A stretch of 52,561 bases of DNA from Lachnospiraceae bacterium (GTDB lineage Bacteria; Bacillota; Clostridia; Lachnospirales; Lachnospiraceae). How positions within the stretch are numbered: position 1 is the stretch's first letter; every line of letters begins with the position of its first letter. The DNA lies in contig JAFZSQ010000023.1 of NCBI GenBank assembly GCA_017619295.1, positions 1-52,561 on the forward strand, in the 5' to 3' direction. A program made the position numbers and the translations under genes. Below are positions 14,895 to 23,183 of this stretch, one piece after another. Under the pieces are notes generated by a model. It saw only the letters and a program-made list of their open reading frames with translations. It was not told the origin of the DNA and did not search any database.

Positions 14895-16902
14895 CATAGC
14901 TTTAAAGAATATAAAAAAGAGCAGGAAAGATTATGCTGTATATTTTCTGACGTTGATTCTTGGCGTGGCCATTTTTTATATGTTTAACTCCATAGGCGGT
15001 CAGGAAGCCATGAAGTCCATTTCAAGATCCACCAACGACACAATATCCCTTTTGGTAACACTTATCGAAGTCGTGTCTGTGGCGGTGGCTATTGTACTTG
15101 GCCTTCTTATGGTTTATGCCAATAACTTCCTCATCAAGAGAAGAAAGAATGAGTTTGGCTTATACATGCTTCTTGGCATGGGGAAAAAGAAGGTATCCAA
15201 AATTTTGGTGGGAGAGACATGCATTGTCGGAGTGATTTCACTTGGAATCGGTATATTTTTAGGAATCTTTGGTTCACAGTTTCTTTCAATAATAATCGGG
15301 AAGATGTTTGAACTTGATTTGTCGGGATACAGATTCACATTTTCCATGTCTGCGCTTATAAAGACCGTGATAAACTTTGCTGTAATGTTTTTGGCAGTTT
15401 TGATTTTCAACACAGCCACAGTTTCTAAGTATAAGCTTATTGACCTTCTAAACGCGGATAAAAAGCTGGAAAAGATAAAAATCAAAAACAGGGTGGTATC
15501 AATTGTTATTTTCGTTCTTTCTGTAGCTGCCCTTGGTTATGCATGCGTTAGAGTCGGATTTTACGGTTCCAAAGTCACCAAAGACGAGTTTATAGCCTGT
15601 GGTTTTATTGGCATGATATCGACCTTTACGTTCTTTTGGTCATTGGCCGGCTTTATTTTTGACGTAATAAGGAAATTCAAGAAGAACTATTCCCGTGGTC
15701 TGAATGCATTTATAACAAGACAGTTTTGTAAAAACGTAAACAGCTCATCTTTGTCAATGGCATTAATTTGCCTTCTGCTTTTCGTAGCACTTGTGGCTTT
15801 TTCCACAGGATTCTCATTCAGGAATTACATAAATGAGAGACTTGGGAAAGGGGCAACTCCTGTAGATGTGACGGTTAAATCCCAGGATGAAAAGGTTACA
15901 GATATTCTTGACAGGAACGGTTATAAAGTCGACGAATGGGCAGAAGATTATTTTGAGATTCCGATTTACTATGGAGATCAGGTAACCATGGGGACTCTTG
16001 CGGGAAATTATCTCGATGAGGCTAAGCAGATGTTCAGGCTGGCAAAATGGGGCAGCCCTGAGGGAGTCATGAAGGTTTCGGATTACAACATACTCGAAAG
16101 AAAGTTTGGACGAGAGGAAGTTAAACTTGAGGGAAACCAGTATGTTATTATTTCAGACTTTGAACTCTTAAATCAATTCTCCAATAAGGCCATGGCGGAT
16201 AACAATTTCGTGACCATAAGCGGTATTGATTATTATCCTGCCGAGAGTGCAGCCAGAGAAGAATTTATGATGCTTTCCGGTATCGGAGCAAATTTGGGTG
16301 TTGTTATTTTTCCCGATGAAGTAATTTGCGAAGAAAATGGTTTTACAGCCGGAGCTTATTTACTGGCGGCCGACTATAAGGTAAAGGACAGAGCAGACAG
16401 ACTTGAGGTTGACGATATCCTTGAGGATAAGCTTGGGATTGAAATAGATGAGGACGGAGACGTAGTCGGAAGCGTTTATATGACCACAAAGAACGCTGTT
16501 GTTGATACAAGTACAGGAACCACAGTAATGGTTGTCTTTATTGTGCTTTATATCGGAATCGTGTTTATTATGGCATGTGCGGCAATTCTTGCATTACGAA
16601 TTCTTTCTGACAGTATTGATTCCGTTAAGAAATACGAGATTCTTTCAAGAATCGGTGTAACGAAGCATATGCAAAGAAGAGCGCTTTTTGTTCAGGTGCT
16701 TCTTAACTTCCTGCTTCCTTTACTCTTGGCTACGCTTCACACATATTTCGGAGCTCTTTATCTAAAGGAACTATTTCGTGCTCTTGGCTTTATAAAGGTT
16801 AGCGGCGGATTATTGTTTACCGTTATAATCATGGTGGTAGTATATGGAGGATATTTTATTACGACTTACGTTAACTGTAAGCACGTTATTAATCTGGATT
16901 AA
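14881..16902 (+). CDS. bceB: BceB-type ABC transporter permease
   Basis: A 673-residue permease with the BceB layout: about seven membrane helices in the first 310 residues, an extracellular domain of about 220 residues (roughly 320-540), then three helices. FtsX-like segments flank the helices (NNFLIKRRKNEFGLYMLLGM and KYEILSRIGVTKHMQRRALF). The large outer domain is where such permeases recognise peptide antibiotics or the lipid II cycle intermediates they bind. The ATG follows GGGAGGAGA and overlaps the ATPase gene. The lipoprotein gene follows after 25 bp. Confidence 0.9.
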   Translation: MNSFSIALKNIKKSRKDYAVYFLTLILGVAIFYMFNSIGGQEAMKSISRSTNDTISLLVTLIEVVSVAVAIVLGLLMVYANNFLIKRRKNEFGLYMLLGMGKKKVSKILVGETCIVGVISLGIGIFLGIFGSQFLSIIIGKMFELDLSGYRFTFSMSALIKTVINFAVMFLAVLIFNTATVSKYKLIDLLNADKKLEKIKIKNRVVSIVIFVLSVAALGYACVRVGFYGSKVTKDEFIACGFIGMISTFTFFWSLAGFIFDVIRKFKKNYSRGLNAFITRQFCKNVNSSSLSMALICLLLFVALVAFSTGFSFRNYINERLGKGATPVDVTVKSQDEKVTDILDRNGYKVDEWAEDYFEIPIYYGDQVTMGTLAGNYLDEAKQMFRLAKWGSPEGVMKVSDYNILERKFGREEVKLEGNQYVIISDFELLNQFSNKAMADNNFVTISGIDYYPAESAAREEFMMLSGIGANLGVVIFPDEVICEENGFTAGAYLLAADYKVKDRADRLEVDDILEDKLGIEIDEDGDVVGSVYMTTKNAVVDTSTGTTVMVVFIVLYIGIVFIMACAAILALRILSDSIDSVKKYEILSRIGVTKHMQRRALFVQVLLNFLLPLLLATLHTYFGALYLKELFRALGFIKVSGGLLFTVIIMVVVYGGYFITTYVNCKHVINLD

Positions 16903-16927
16903 AATATATTTGGAGGAGTATATAGAT

Positions 16928-18196
16928 ATGAGAAAAACAAAACTTATGGCAGGTGTTCTTGCACTTGCAATGGCCTGCATGGCGTTTACCGGATGCGGTG
17001 GCAGTGGAAAAGGCGTTACAGAGATTAAGGATTTTGGAAATTATGTGACTAGCCTTGATGCAATCGAAATTCCCGAGGGTACAAGAATTGTGGCTCTTGG
17101 AGAAGCAACCCATGGAAACAGCGAGTTCCAGGATTTGAAAGCTGACTTCTTTAAAACAGTATCTGACGGAACAAATTTTAATGCCTTGATTCTTGAAGGC
17201 GACTTCGGCGGCTGTGCTATAGTCAATGATTACATTAACGGCGGTGAAGGCGACGAGAGAGAGCTTACAAAGCTCCTTGGATACGGTTTATACAGAACGG
17301 ACAACATGATGAACCTTATCCATACCATGCATGAGATGAATGCAGGAGCAGCAGATTCTGACAAGGTTCGTCTTTATGGCATGGATATCCAAAGATGCTT
17401 AAGCAACATTGAGATTATCAAAGCTCTTTATAAGGATGCCGCTCCCGACAAGCTGGATGAGGTATCTTCAAAGCTTGATGATTTATACGGAACCGAAGAG
17501 TGGGAATACGATACAGCAAGAATTGATGAGATAATTGCTTATGCCGAGTCTCTGGCAAAGGATCTTAATGACAACAAGGAGACCTTTGAGGCAGCGGTTG
17601 GTAAGGAAAGATTCTTCAAGGCAAGCATTGCTGCGGATTGTCTTAAGTATTATATTGAGACCTTCGAGACCAAGGCCAATGACAACAAATACAGAGACAA
17701 TAAGATGCAGGAGATAGTTGAGAAGATTCTCGCCTTTGAGGAAGAGGAGTATGGTTCTGAAGTAGTAATTTCTTGTCACAATGGACATATGACCAAAAAC
17801 CAGTCATCCAATTTCACATTCCTTGGCAAGGATTTGTATGATAAATATGGTGATGCATATTTCGCGGTAGGAACAGATTTCTACAACACCCATGTAAACC
17901 TTCCCAACACAGACGGACGAATTGTTGTGGACCTTTGTTCCGATGACCCTCTGGCTTACAATATGAAGGACAATGAGCTTAAGGGTGGATATTTGGATTT
18001 TTCCAAAGTAGATGAGGGCAGTGATTTATATAAATATGTTTATGACAAAATCCCTACGGGAAGTGTGGGCGAGTACTACGCTAAGGGATTTGAATTAATG
18101 AAGAGAAACTATCAGATATATTTCGCACCTAATGACATGTATGATGCCATGATTCTTTACTACGAGGTTAATCCCACCGAGATTTGGGATAAGTAA
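16928..18196 (+). CDS. Erythromycin esterase-like lipoprotein in the Bce operon
   Basis: The start is ATG at 16928, behind TTGGAGGAG. A longer in-frame start at 16844 lies in the permease gene and would destroy the signal peptide. The 422-residue product has a lipoprotein signal with lipobox FTGC and lipidated C23, so it should be anchored outside the membrane. The mature part matches the erythromycin-esterase-like family: LGEATHGNSEF with E59 and H62, LILEGDFGG, and SCHNGHM with H284 and H287. The family includes true macrolide esterases (EreA/B) and many members of unknown substrate. Its place between BceAB and the regulator genes suggests an external hydrolase that modifies the sensed compound or a cell-wall intermediate (inference). 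Confidence 0.8.
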   Translation: MRKTKLMAGVLALAMACMAFTGCGGSGKGVTEIKDFGNYVTSLDAIEIPEGTRIVALGEATHGNSEFQDLKADFFKTVSDGTNFNALILEGDFGGCAIVNDYINGGEGDERELTKLLGYGLYRTDNMMNLIHTMHEMNAGAADSDKVRLYGMDIQRCLSNIEIIKALYKDAAPDKLDEVSSKLDDLYGTEEWEYDTARIDEIIAYAESLAKDLNDNKETFEAAVGKERFFKASIAADCLKYYIETFETKANDNKYRDNKMQEIVEKILAFEEEEYGSEVVISCHNGHMTKNQSSNFTFLGKDLYDKYGDAYFAVGTDFYNTHVNLPNTDGRIVVDLCSDDPLAYNMKDNELKGGYLDFSKVDEGSDLYKYVYDKIPTGSVGEYYAKGFELMKRNYQIYFAPNDMYDAMILYYEVNPTEIWDK

Positions 18197-18197
18197 T

Positions 18198-18225
18198 TTG
18201 AATTACAGGCAGAATTTGATATTAT
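18198..18225 (+). promoter_or_regulatory. Internal promoter of the response regulator gene, probably leaderless
   Basis: TTGAAT (18198-18203), a 16-base spacer, then TATTAT (18220-18225) preceded by TGA as an extended -10. The -10 ends 6 bases before the ATG at 18232, so transcription would start at or next to the A of the start codon. No ribosome site at usable distance exists. Confidence 0.6.
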
Positions 18226-18231
18226 AGGGAT

Positions 18232-18939
18232 ATGAAAAAAATAGGAATCCTTGAAGATGATATTAAATTAGGCTCGGAACTTAAATATTTTCTTGAAACA
18301 AACGGATATGAGGGCAGGTATATTTCACCGGACGAGTATGCGGGTATGGATGAGGCTAAACTTATTGATACCGTAATCGGCGAGGATTTAGACCTGCTCT
18401 TACTTGATATTGGACTTCCGGGAATTAACGGGGTTCATCTTTGCAAGAACTTCAGGAAAAAATCGTCTGTTCCCATAATCATGATTACAGGGGACGACTC
18501 TGAAATGACCGAGTTAATGAGTATAACCAACGGGGCTGACGACTTCGTTCCCAAACCTTTCAACACTCAGATTCTTCTTGCCAGAATGGAAAGAATACTG
18601 GAAAGGTTAAAAAGAGACGACAAGGCCGACGATGTAACCGAGATTAAGCTTGAAAGCGGAGCAATCATGTCTGCAATGCTGCCAAAGGGAAAGATTACAG
18701 GACCCGAAGGCAGCCTTGAACTGTCCAAAAATGAAATTCAGATATTAAAGATTCTTACGGATAATAAGGGCGAAGTTGTAACCAGAGAGGAGATAATGAA
18801 TCTCCTTTGGGATAACCAGTCTTTCGTCGATGACAATACTCTGACGGTAAATATGACAAGGCTTAAAGGCAAGCTTGAAGAGATAGGAATTAAAGATGCT
18901 ATAGTTACCAAGAGGGGCATGGGGTATTTATTCAGATGA
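18232..18939 (+). CDS. bceR: BceR-like OmpR-family response regulator
   Basis: A 235-residue regulator. The receiver domain covers about 1-120, with the acidic pocket E8, D9, phosphoacceptor D59 (LLLLDIGLPGING) and K108 (VPKPFN). The winged-helix DNA-binding domain covers about 140-235 and ends in VTKRGMGYLFR. It overlaps the kinase gene by 4 bases (ATGA). By family it should bind the TnACA-N4-TGTAA site at 14027-14042 and switch on the transporter genes. Only AGGG, 2 bases from the ATG, could serve as a ribosome site. A promoter immediately upstream suggests leaderless translation. Confidence 0.9.
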   Translation: MKKIGILEDDIKLGSELKYFLETNGYEGRYISPDEYAGMDEAKLIDTVIGEDLDLLLLDIGLPGINGVHLCKNFRKKSSVPIIMITGDDSEMTELMSITNGADDFVPKPFNTQILLARMERILERLKRDDKADDVTEIKLESGAIMSAMLPKGKITGPEGSLELSKNEIQILKILTDNKGEVVTREEIMNLLWDNQSFVDDNTLTVNMTRLKGKLEEIGIKDAIVTKRGMGYLFR

Positions 18940-19937
18940 CATATTTTAAGTATCTAAGAGAGCATGGCCTATGGCTTGGCATCAGTGCCTTTCTGATTCT
19001 TACAATCAACATATTTCTCTTTACCATAAAGGGATCCTTCTATCTTGCAATCTATGTGGCGGTTGCAGTGCTTTCCTGCACAATACTTGGCACCTATATA
19101 GATTACAGGAGACAACGTAATTTCCTTGCCGAAATCCTTAACAATATTGAGGAAATGGATGATAAGTATCTGGCGGGGGAAGTGGTTGGAAAACCTTCCT
19201 CTCAGGAAGAACGACTTATTGAACTGATTATCCGGAGAATGGAGAATTCCATGGCGGATAAGGTGGCTGATTACAGAAGGCAGAATGAAGAGTATAAGGA
19301 ATACATCCAAGCCTGGGTTCACGAGGTTAAAATCCCTCTTGCCACGGGGAAAATGATTCTTGAAAATCATCCGGAAATTCCTCTTAAGGACAGTGGAATG
19401 GAGGATGAGATAAAGAGAATCAATTCCTATGTTGAGCAGGCACTTTTCTATGCCAGAAGTGAGGCTGTCGAGAAGGATTATTTAATCAAAAAGGTTAATC
19501 TTTCAGAGATTGTCAAAATGAACATCGTTGAAAGGAAGAAATCCCTTATTTCAATGGGAGCCCAGGTTGATCTTGAAAACCTGGATTCCTCTGCTGAGGT
19601 TCTTTCAGATGCCAAGTGGTTGTCTTTTATCCTGGGTCAGCTTATTGACAACTCCATTAAATATTCCAAACCGGATGTTAAGTTAAATCTTTCGTTTTAC
19701 ACCTCTGTTGATGAAGGCAAAACATGTCTTAACATACAGGATAACGGTATAGGAATAAGGACTGCAGACATAGACAGAGTATTTGAAAAAGGATTCACGG
19801 GATATAACGGAAGGATAGGTAAACAATCCACAGGAATCGGATTGTATCTTTGCAGAAAACTATGCCTGCGACTTGAGCATGACATAGAAGTATCTTCGAA
19901 ACCTGAAGCGGGAACACTTATAACAATTAAATTCTAA
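18936..19937 (+). CDS. bceS: BceS-like intramembrane-sensing histidine kinase
   Basis: A 333-residue kinase. Two membrane helices at about 13-31 and 36-55 are joined by a loop of only a few residues, so it cannot sense outside by itself. This is the mark of BceS-type kinases that take their signal from the transporter. Then come the H box with H129 (WVHEVKIPLATGK), the N box (LGQLIDNSIKYS), the G1 box (DNGIGI), the F region (VFEKGFTGYNGR) and the G2 box (STGIGLYLCRKL). It is the last gene of the module and is followed by a terminator. Confidence 0.92.
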   Translation: MTYFKYLREHGLWLGISAFLILTINIFLFTIKGSFYLAIYVAVAVLSCTILGTYIDYRRQRNFLAEILNNIEEMDDKYLAGEVVGKPSSQEERLIELIIRRMENSMADKVADYRRQNEEYKEYIQAWVHEVKIPLATGKMILENHPEIPLKDSGMEDEIKRINSYVEQALFYARSEAVEKDYLIKKVNLSEIVKMNIVERKKSLISMGAQVDLENLDSSAEVLSDAKWLSFILGQLIDNSIKYSKPDVKLNLSFYTSVDEGKTCLNIQDNGIGIRTADIDRVFEKGFTGYNGRIGKQSTGIGLYLCRKLCLRLEHDIEVSSKPEAGTLITIKF

Positions 19938-19949
19938 AAAACTATAGCA

Positions 19950-19977
19950 AAAGACCCGATCGTCAGATCGGGCCTTT
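19950..19977 (+). terminator. Rho-independent terminator after the Bce-like module
   Basis: CCCGATC (19955-19961) pairs with GATCGGG (19966-19972) around GTCA. The flanking AAAG and CTTT extend the stem past one mismatch. The T run is short. Confidence 0.75.
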
Positions 19978-20002
19978 CTCTCTTTCTTTATGGAAGGGGG
20001 GA

Positions 20003-20047
20003 GAAAAAGTCGTGTGTGTTAGGGTAGAGGGGGAGCACGACTTTTTC
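20003..20047. repeat. 12-bp hairpin with a purine-rich 21-base loop
   Basis: Arms 20003-20014 and 20036-20047 (GAAAAAGTCGTG and its complement) pair perfectly. The loop is rich in G and includes five consecutive G. It lies in the 296-base gap between the Bce module and the next gene. A or T runs at both ends would let it terminate on either strand. The rest of this gap holds only A+T-rich sequence, a small hairpin at 20127-20146 and the promoter at 20161-20189. Confidence 0.5.
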
Positions 20048-20160
20048 GATGGGAAAATATAATGGAGTATGCTTAAAAAGCATTTCAACTACCACAATCA
20101 TAGTATCATACCATATATATGATGTCAAAAGTAAAAATCTACTTTTAGTTGCTTTTTTGG

Positions 20161-20189
20161 TTGAATATGAAAATAATTTCTTTTATTAT
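20161..20189 (+). promoter_or_regulatory. Sigma-A promoter of the HTH/receiver hybrid gene
   Basis: TTGAAT (20161-20166), a 17-base spacer, then TATTAT (20184-20189). The expected transcription start is near 20196, leaving a leader of about 38 bases with G-rich ribosome-site candidates. Confidence 0.7.
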
Positions 20190-20233
20190 ATAAATATACA
20201 ACAAAAAACTTATATAGGGGGTATAGGGAATAG

Positions 20234-22075
20234 ATGTACACCGGTGAGATGATGCAGGATGAGTTCGCATTGAAACTTACTTCTCTACGTAAGGATAAAG
20301 GATGGACTCAGGAGGAACTTGCCGAGCGTTGTGGCATATCCAGACAGGCAGTTGCTAAGTGGGAAGGCGGTAAAAGCTTACCTGATATCTTCCGAATTGT
20401 TGAATTGGCAGATCTGTTTCAGGTTGATGTGGCAGACATTCTTCCCGACACAGAAAGCAACTTAAACTTAAAATATTGTATTGAGGCAGTGGGGGATATT
20501 TTCGCCAGTGCTATTATTGTTAATCTCACAAAAAATGAGTTTGATTATGTGAGAAACGAAGACATCTTTGGAGCAATTGTCGAGCCGCAAGGTGTTTATG
20601 AAGAGCTTTTTGACAAGGCCCAAAAAAGCATTCCCGATGCCAACCAAAGATTAAACTTCATCAAGCTTTTTAAGCGTGATGCTCTTCTTAAGACTGCGGA
20701 GACAGGTGAGAAAGTTGTGTCCCTGGACCACAGAATCAAAGATGCAAATGGTGGACTTCACTGGGTTCAAACGACAGCTTGCTTTGTAAGAGAATTACAT
20801 CGCTCTGAGGTTGTGGCTATTTTCTTCATAAGAGTTATTGATGCCGAGAAGGAAAGAGAAGAGAAGAGTCAAAGAGAAATCATTGAGAGACAGAGCATTA
20901 TCAATGTACTCTCAAACGAATATGATGCCGTTTTCCTTTCAAATCTTGATACCGGTGAGGTTTTGTATTCTTATGCGGAGAATGTTGCCGATGTAGGCGA
21001 TGAAGCCATTGAATTAATGGAAGGCTTCTCCAATTGCTTTTCCGATGAACTTTCTGAGATGCACAAATTATTGGTGCATCCTGATGATATAGAATCCTTT
21101 AAGAAGTCCATATCCAAACAATATGTTACGGATATGCTTAAGAAGCACGAATCATTTGTCTGCAACTACAGAATGGTTGTTGACGATAAGATGCTGCACT
21201 ACCAGACCAGATTTGTACGTGCTCAGGATTTCGAAACCAGCAATAACTTTATTGCAGGTATTCACTGCGTGGAGCCTTTTTATCAGGATATTGAGAGACA
21301 GCAGAAAGAGCTTGAGAGCACTATTGATACCATAAGAAGCAGTGAGGATGAGAGAAATAATCTTATTATCCAGTTATCCCACGATATAAGAACTCCTCTG
21401 AACTCGATTATGGGCTTTCTTAATCTTGCCAAGGATTCTTCCAAGACTGAAGATAAGGATTATTACCTCAGAATGGCCACCGACGCCTGCGAGAATATGA
21501 CTCTTGTTATGAATAATGTTATTGATTTGGTTTCACCAAGGGACGATAATGTTATTCTTAAGAAGCAGGACCGTGCCATTAAGAAACTTCTTAACCAGGT
21601 TATCTCATCCACCAATGACATGGCCAAAAAGGTTGGCCTTGATACCATGGGCAAGAAAGAGGAACCTGAGGAAAGCAAGCCTTCAAAGACGAAGCTTGAA
21701 GGAAAGAGAATTCTTCTTGTTGAGGATACAGAAGCCAATGCCATGGTTACAGGAGCATTCCTTAAGGATTGGGGCGTTGAGATGATGCGTGCTCACGACG
21801 GAGTTGAAGCTCTTGAGATGATGGAGAAGTCACCTCTTAAGGGATTTGATCTGGTGCTTATGGATATTCAGATGCCCGAGATGGACGGATATGAGGCAAC
21901 CAAGAGAATCAGGAAGCTTTCAAATAAAACAAGCTCCAAAGTGCCCATTATTGCGCTGACGGCAAGTGTATTTGATTCTGAGAAAGAAGAGGCATTAAAC
22001 GCAGGAATGAATGACCACATATGTAAGCCATTCACTCCGAAGCAACTCTATGACAAGATTGTATCTTATGTCTAG
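20234..22075 (+). CDS. HTH-PAS-HisKA-receiver hybrid regulator lacking a kinase ATPase domain
   Basis: A 613-residue soluble protein. XRE-type HTH at about 12-66 (TQEELAERCGISRQAVAKWE). Two sensory regions follow that resemble PAS folds (about 75-215 and 225-350). Then a coiled region, an H box SHDIRTPLNSIMG with H383, and the second dimer helix. At the point where the ATP-binding domain should begin (LLNQVISSTNDMAKK, about 455-470) the protein instead passes through a charged linker to a full receiver domain (about 490-613) with D544 (LVLMDIQMPEMDG) and CKPF. No N, G1 or G2 box exists. It must therefore be phosphorylated by another kinase, or act without phosphate transfer. ATG at 20234 is preferred because AGGGA precedes it; ATG at 20249 is possible. 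Confidence 0.85.
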   Translation: MYTGEMMQDEFALKLTSLRKDKGWTQEELAERCGISRQAVAKWEGGKSLPDIFRIVELADLFQVDVADILPDTESNLNLKYCIEAVGDIFASAIIVNLTKNEFDYVRNEDIFGAIVEPQGVYEELFDKAQKSIPDANQRLNFIKLFKRDALLKTAETGEKVVSLDHRIKDANGGLHWVQTTACFVRELHRSEVVAIFFIRVIDAEKEREEKSQREIIERQSIINVLSNEYDAVFLSNLDTGEVLYSYAENVADVGDEAIELMEGFSNCFSDELSEMHKLLVHPDDIESFKKSISKQYVTDMLKKHESFVCNYRMVVDDKMLHYQTRFVRAQDFETSNNFIAGIHCVEPFYQDIERQQKELESTIDTIRSSEDERNNLIIQLSHDIRTPLNSIMGFLNLAKDSSKTEDKDYYLRMATDACENMTLVMNNVIDLVSPRDDNVILKKQDRAIKKLLNQVISSTNDMAKKVGLDTMGKKEEPEESKPSKTKLEGKRILLVEDTEANAMVTGAFLKDWGVEMMRAHDGVEALEMMEKSPLKGFDLVLMDIQMPEMDGYEATKRIRKLSNKTSSKVPIIALTASVFDSEKEEALNAGMNDHICKPFTPKQLYDKIVSYV

Positions 22076-23022
22076 AGACAGTCTTTAATTACTCTTTCAA
22101 CATTTTTATATGCAAGATATTCAAGAGAGGCGTGGTTCATGCCTCTCTTTTCAAATTCTTCAAACAGAAGAGGCATTTTGTCACATGAAGGAATTTCAAG
22201 CTTGCAGGTAATTCCGTCAAAGTCGGTTCCTATTCCTATGGATTCAATTCCACCCACTTCAATAATATGTTTTGCATGTAAAAACAGCTTATCTACGGTG
22301 GATTTTTCATGGGACAAATCCGGATTGAGGAAATCGGCGGCAAAATTAAGACCGATAACTCCACCTTTTTCTGCGATGGCTTTGATCATTTCATCTGTCA
22401 GGTTCCTTGTGTGAGGAGCGATGTTTCTGCAATTGGAGTGGGAAGCAACAAAGGGCTTCTTTGAGATGTTTGCCACATCCCAAAAGCCGCCATCGGATAG
22501 GTGAGACACATCAACTATTATTCCGAGACCGTTCATCTCTTCAATTGCTTCCTTGCCAAAGTCCGTAAGTCCTTTGGCCATTTCTGCGGAATCGGAAGAG
22601 TGAGGAAATCCAAAACAGTTAGCTTGATTCCAGGTGAGGGTAATAAGACTTACCCCCTGCTTCTTTAGCTTCTTAAGCCTTTCCATTCTACCTTCCACAA
22701 GGCACCCGTTTTCAATGGTTAAGAAAGCGGAGATTTTGCCTGCGGCAAAGTTCTTGCTTAATTCGCTGTAGTTATTTGTAAATTTCAAATTACGGGAATG
22801 AGCAACTGTGTTTAAAAGAACCTGACGCATTGCCATGTAATCTTCATAAGGGTCCTTGCTCTTATCCTGATCTATGTACGCAGCAAAAAACTGAGCCTCA
22901 CAGTGTCCTTCCTCAAGACGGACAACGTCGATGGCTCTGTCGTTAAAATGTATTATTTTATCCCTGCCCAGTTCTACGGCTTCCGCAAGGGTATCACAGT
23001 GCATGTCTATATAGGAAATCAT
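22072..23022 (-). CDS. Membrane dipeptidase (peptidase family M19)
   Basis: A 316-residue zinc dipeptidase of the renal dipeptidase family. The first metal motif is HCD with H8 and D10 (MISYIDMHCDTL). The bridging glutamate is in LTIENG, SHSNCRNIAPHTRNLTDEMI is the family's central signature, and GIGTDFDG is also typical. No signal peptide is seen, so it is cytoplasmic despite the family name. It should cleave dipeptides, including those with a D residue at the second place. GGAGG precedes the ATG on the minus strand. Its stop codon shares the CTAG at 22072-22075 with the stop of the convergent hybrid regulator gene. It is divergent from the NlpC-like gene. Confidence 0.92.
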   Translation of the reverse strand: MISYIDMHCDTLAEAVELGRDKIIHFNDRAIDVVRLEEGHCEAQFFAAYIDQDKSKDPYEDYMAMRQVLLNTVAHSRNLKFTNNYSELSKNFAAGKISAFLTIENGCLVEGRMERLKKLKKQGVSLITLTWNQANCFGFPHSSDSAEMAKGLTDFGKEAIEEMNGLGIIVDVSHLSDGGFWDVANISKKPFVASHSNCRNIAPHTRNLTDEMIKAIAEKGGVIGLNFAADFLNPDLSHEKSTVDKLFLHAKHIIEVGGIESIGIGTDFDGITCKLEIPSCDKMPLLFEEFEKRGMNHASLEYLAYKNVERVIKDCL

Positions 23023-23119
23023 AAGTTACAACCTCCGAGTACATGAATATTATATATATTGATTAGTAAAAAATGCTATATCAAATCAAAAAATTTATAT
23101 ATCTAATTTCCTATTTAGA

Positions 23120-23128
23120 TGTTATAAT
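23120..23128 (+). promoter_or_regulatory. Extended -10 promoter of the NlpC-like/NUDIX pair
   Basis: TGTTATAAT is a perfect extended -10 box, and the -35 region is poor. It lies 56 bases before the start codon at 23184, in the gap divergent from the dipeptidase gene. Confidence 0.6.
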
Positions 23129-23183
23129 AAGTTTCGGTGTGGAGTATATAAGACAAAATATTATTTCACCAGGTGGGAATGTT

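Noticed and set aside
16928-18196. Direct call as macrolide resistance gene
   Set aside because: Family motifs are present, but the lipoprotein signal and the Bce context differ from known EreA/EreB. Macrolide hydrolysis cannot be claimed.
19994-20034. G-quadruplex in the gap after the Bce module
   Set aside because: Only three separate G runs of three or more occur within a reasonable distance, which is not enough for a canonical intramolecular quadruplex.
20049-20252. Open frame of 67 codons before the hybrid regulator
   Set aside because: It begins inside the hairpin at 20003-20047, crosses the promoter at 20161-20189, has no ribosome site and an A+T-driven composition. It overlaps the start of the real gene.
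23073-23183. Longer N-terminus (possible membrane helix) for the NlpC-like protein
   Set aside because: The extension runs through the extended -10 box at 23120-23128 and has no ribosome site, while ATG 23184 follows AGGTGGGAA.
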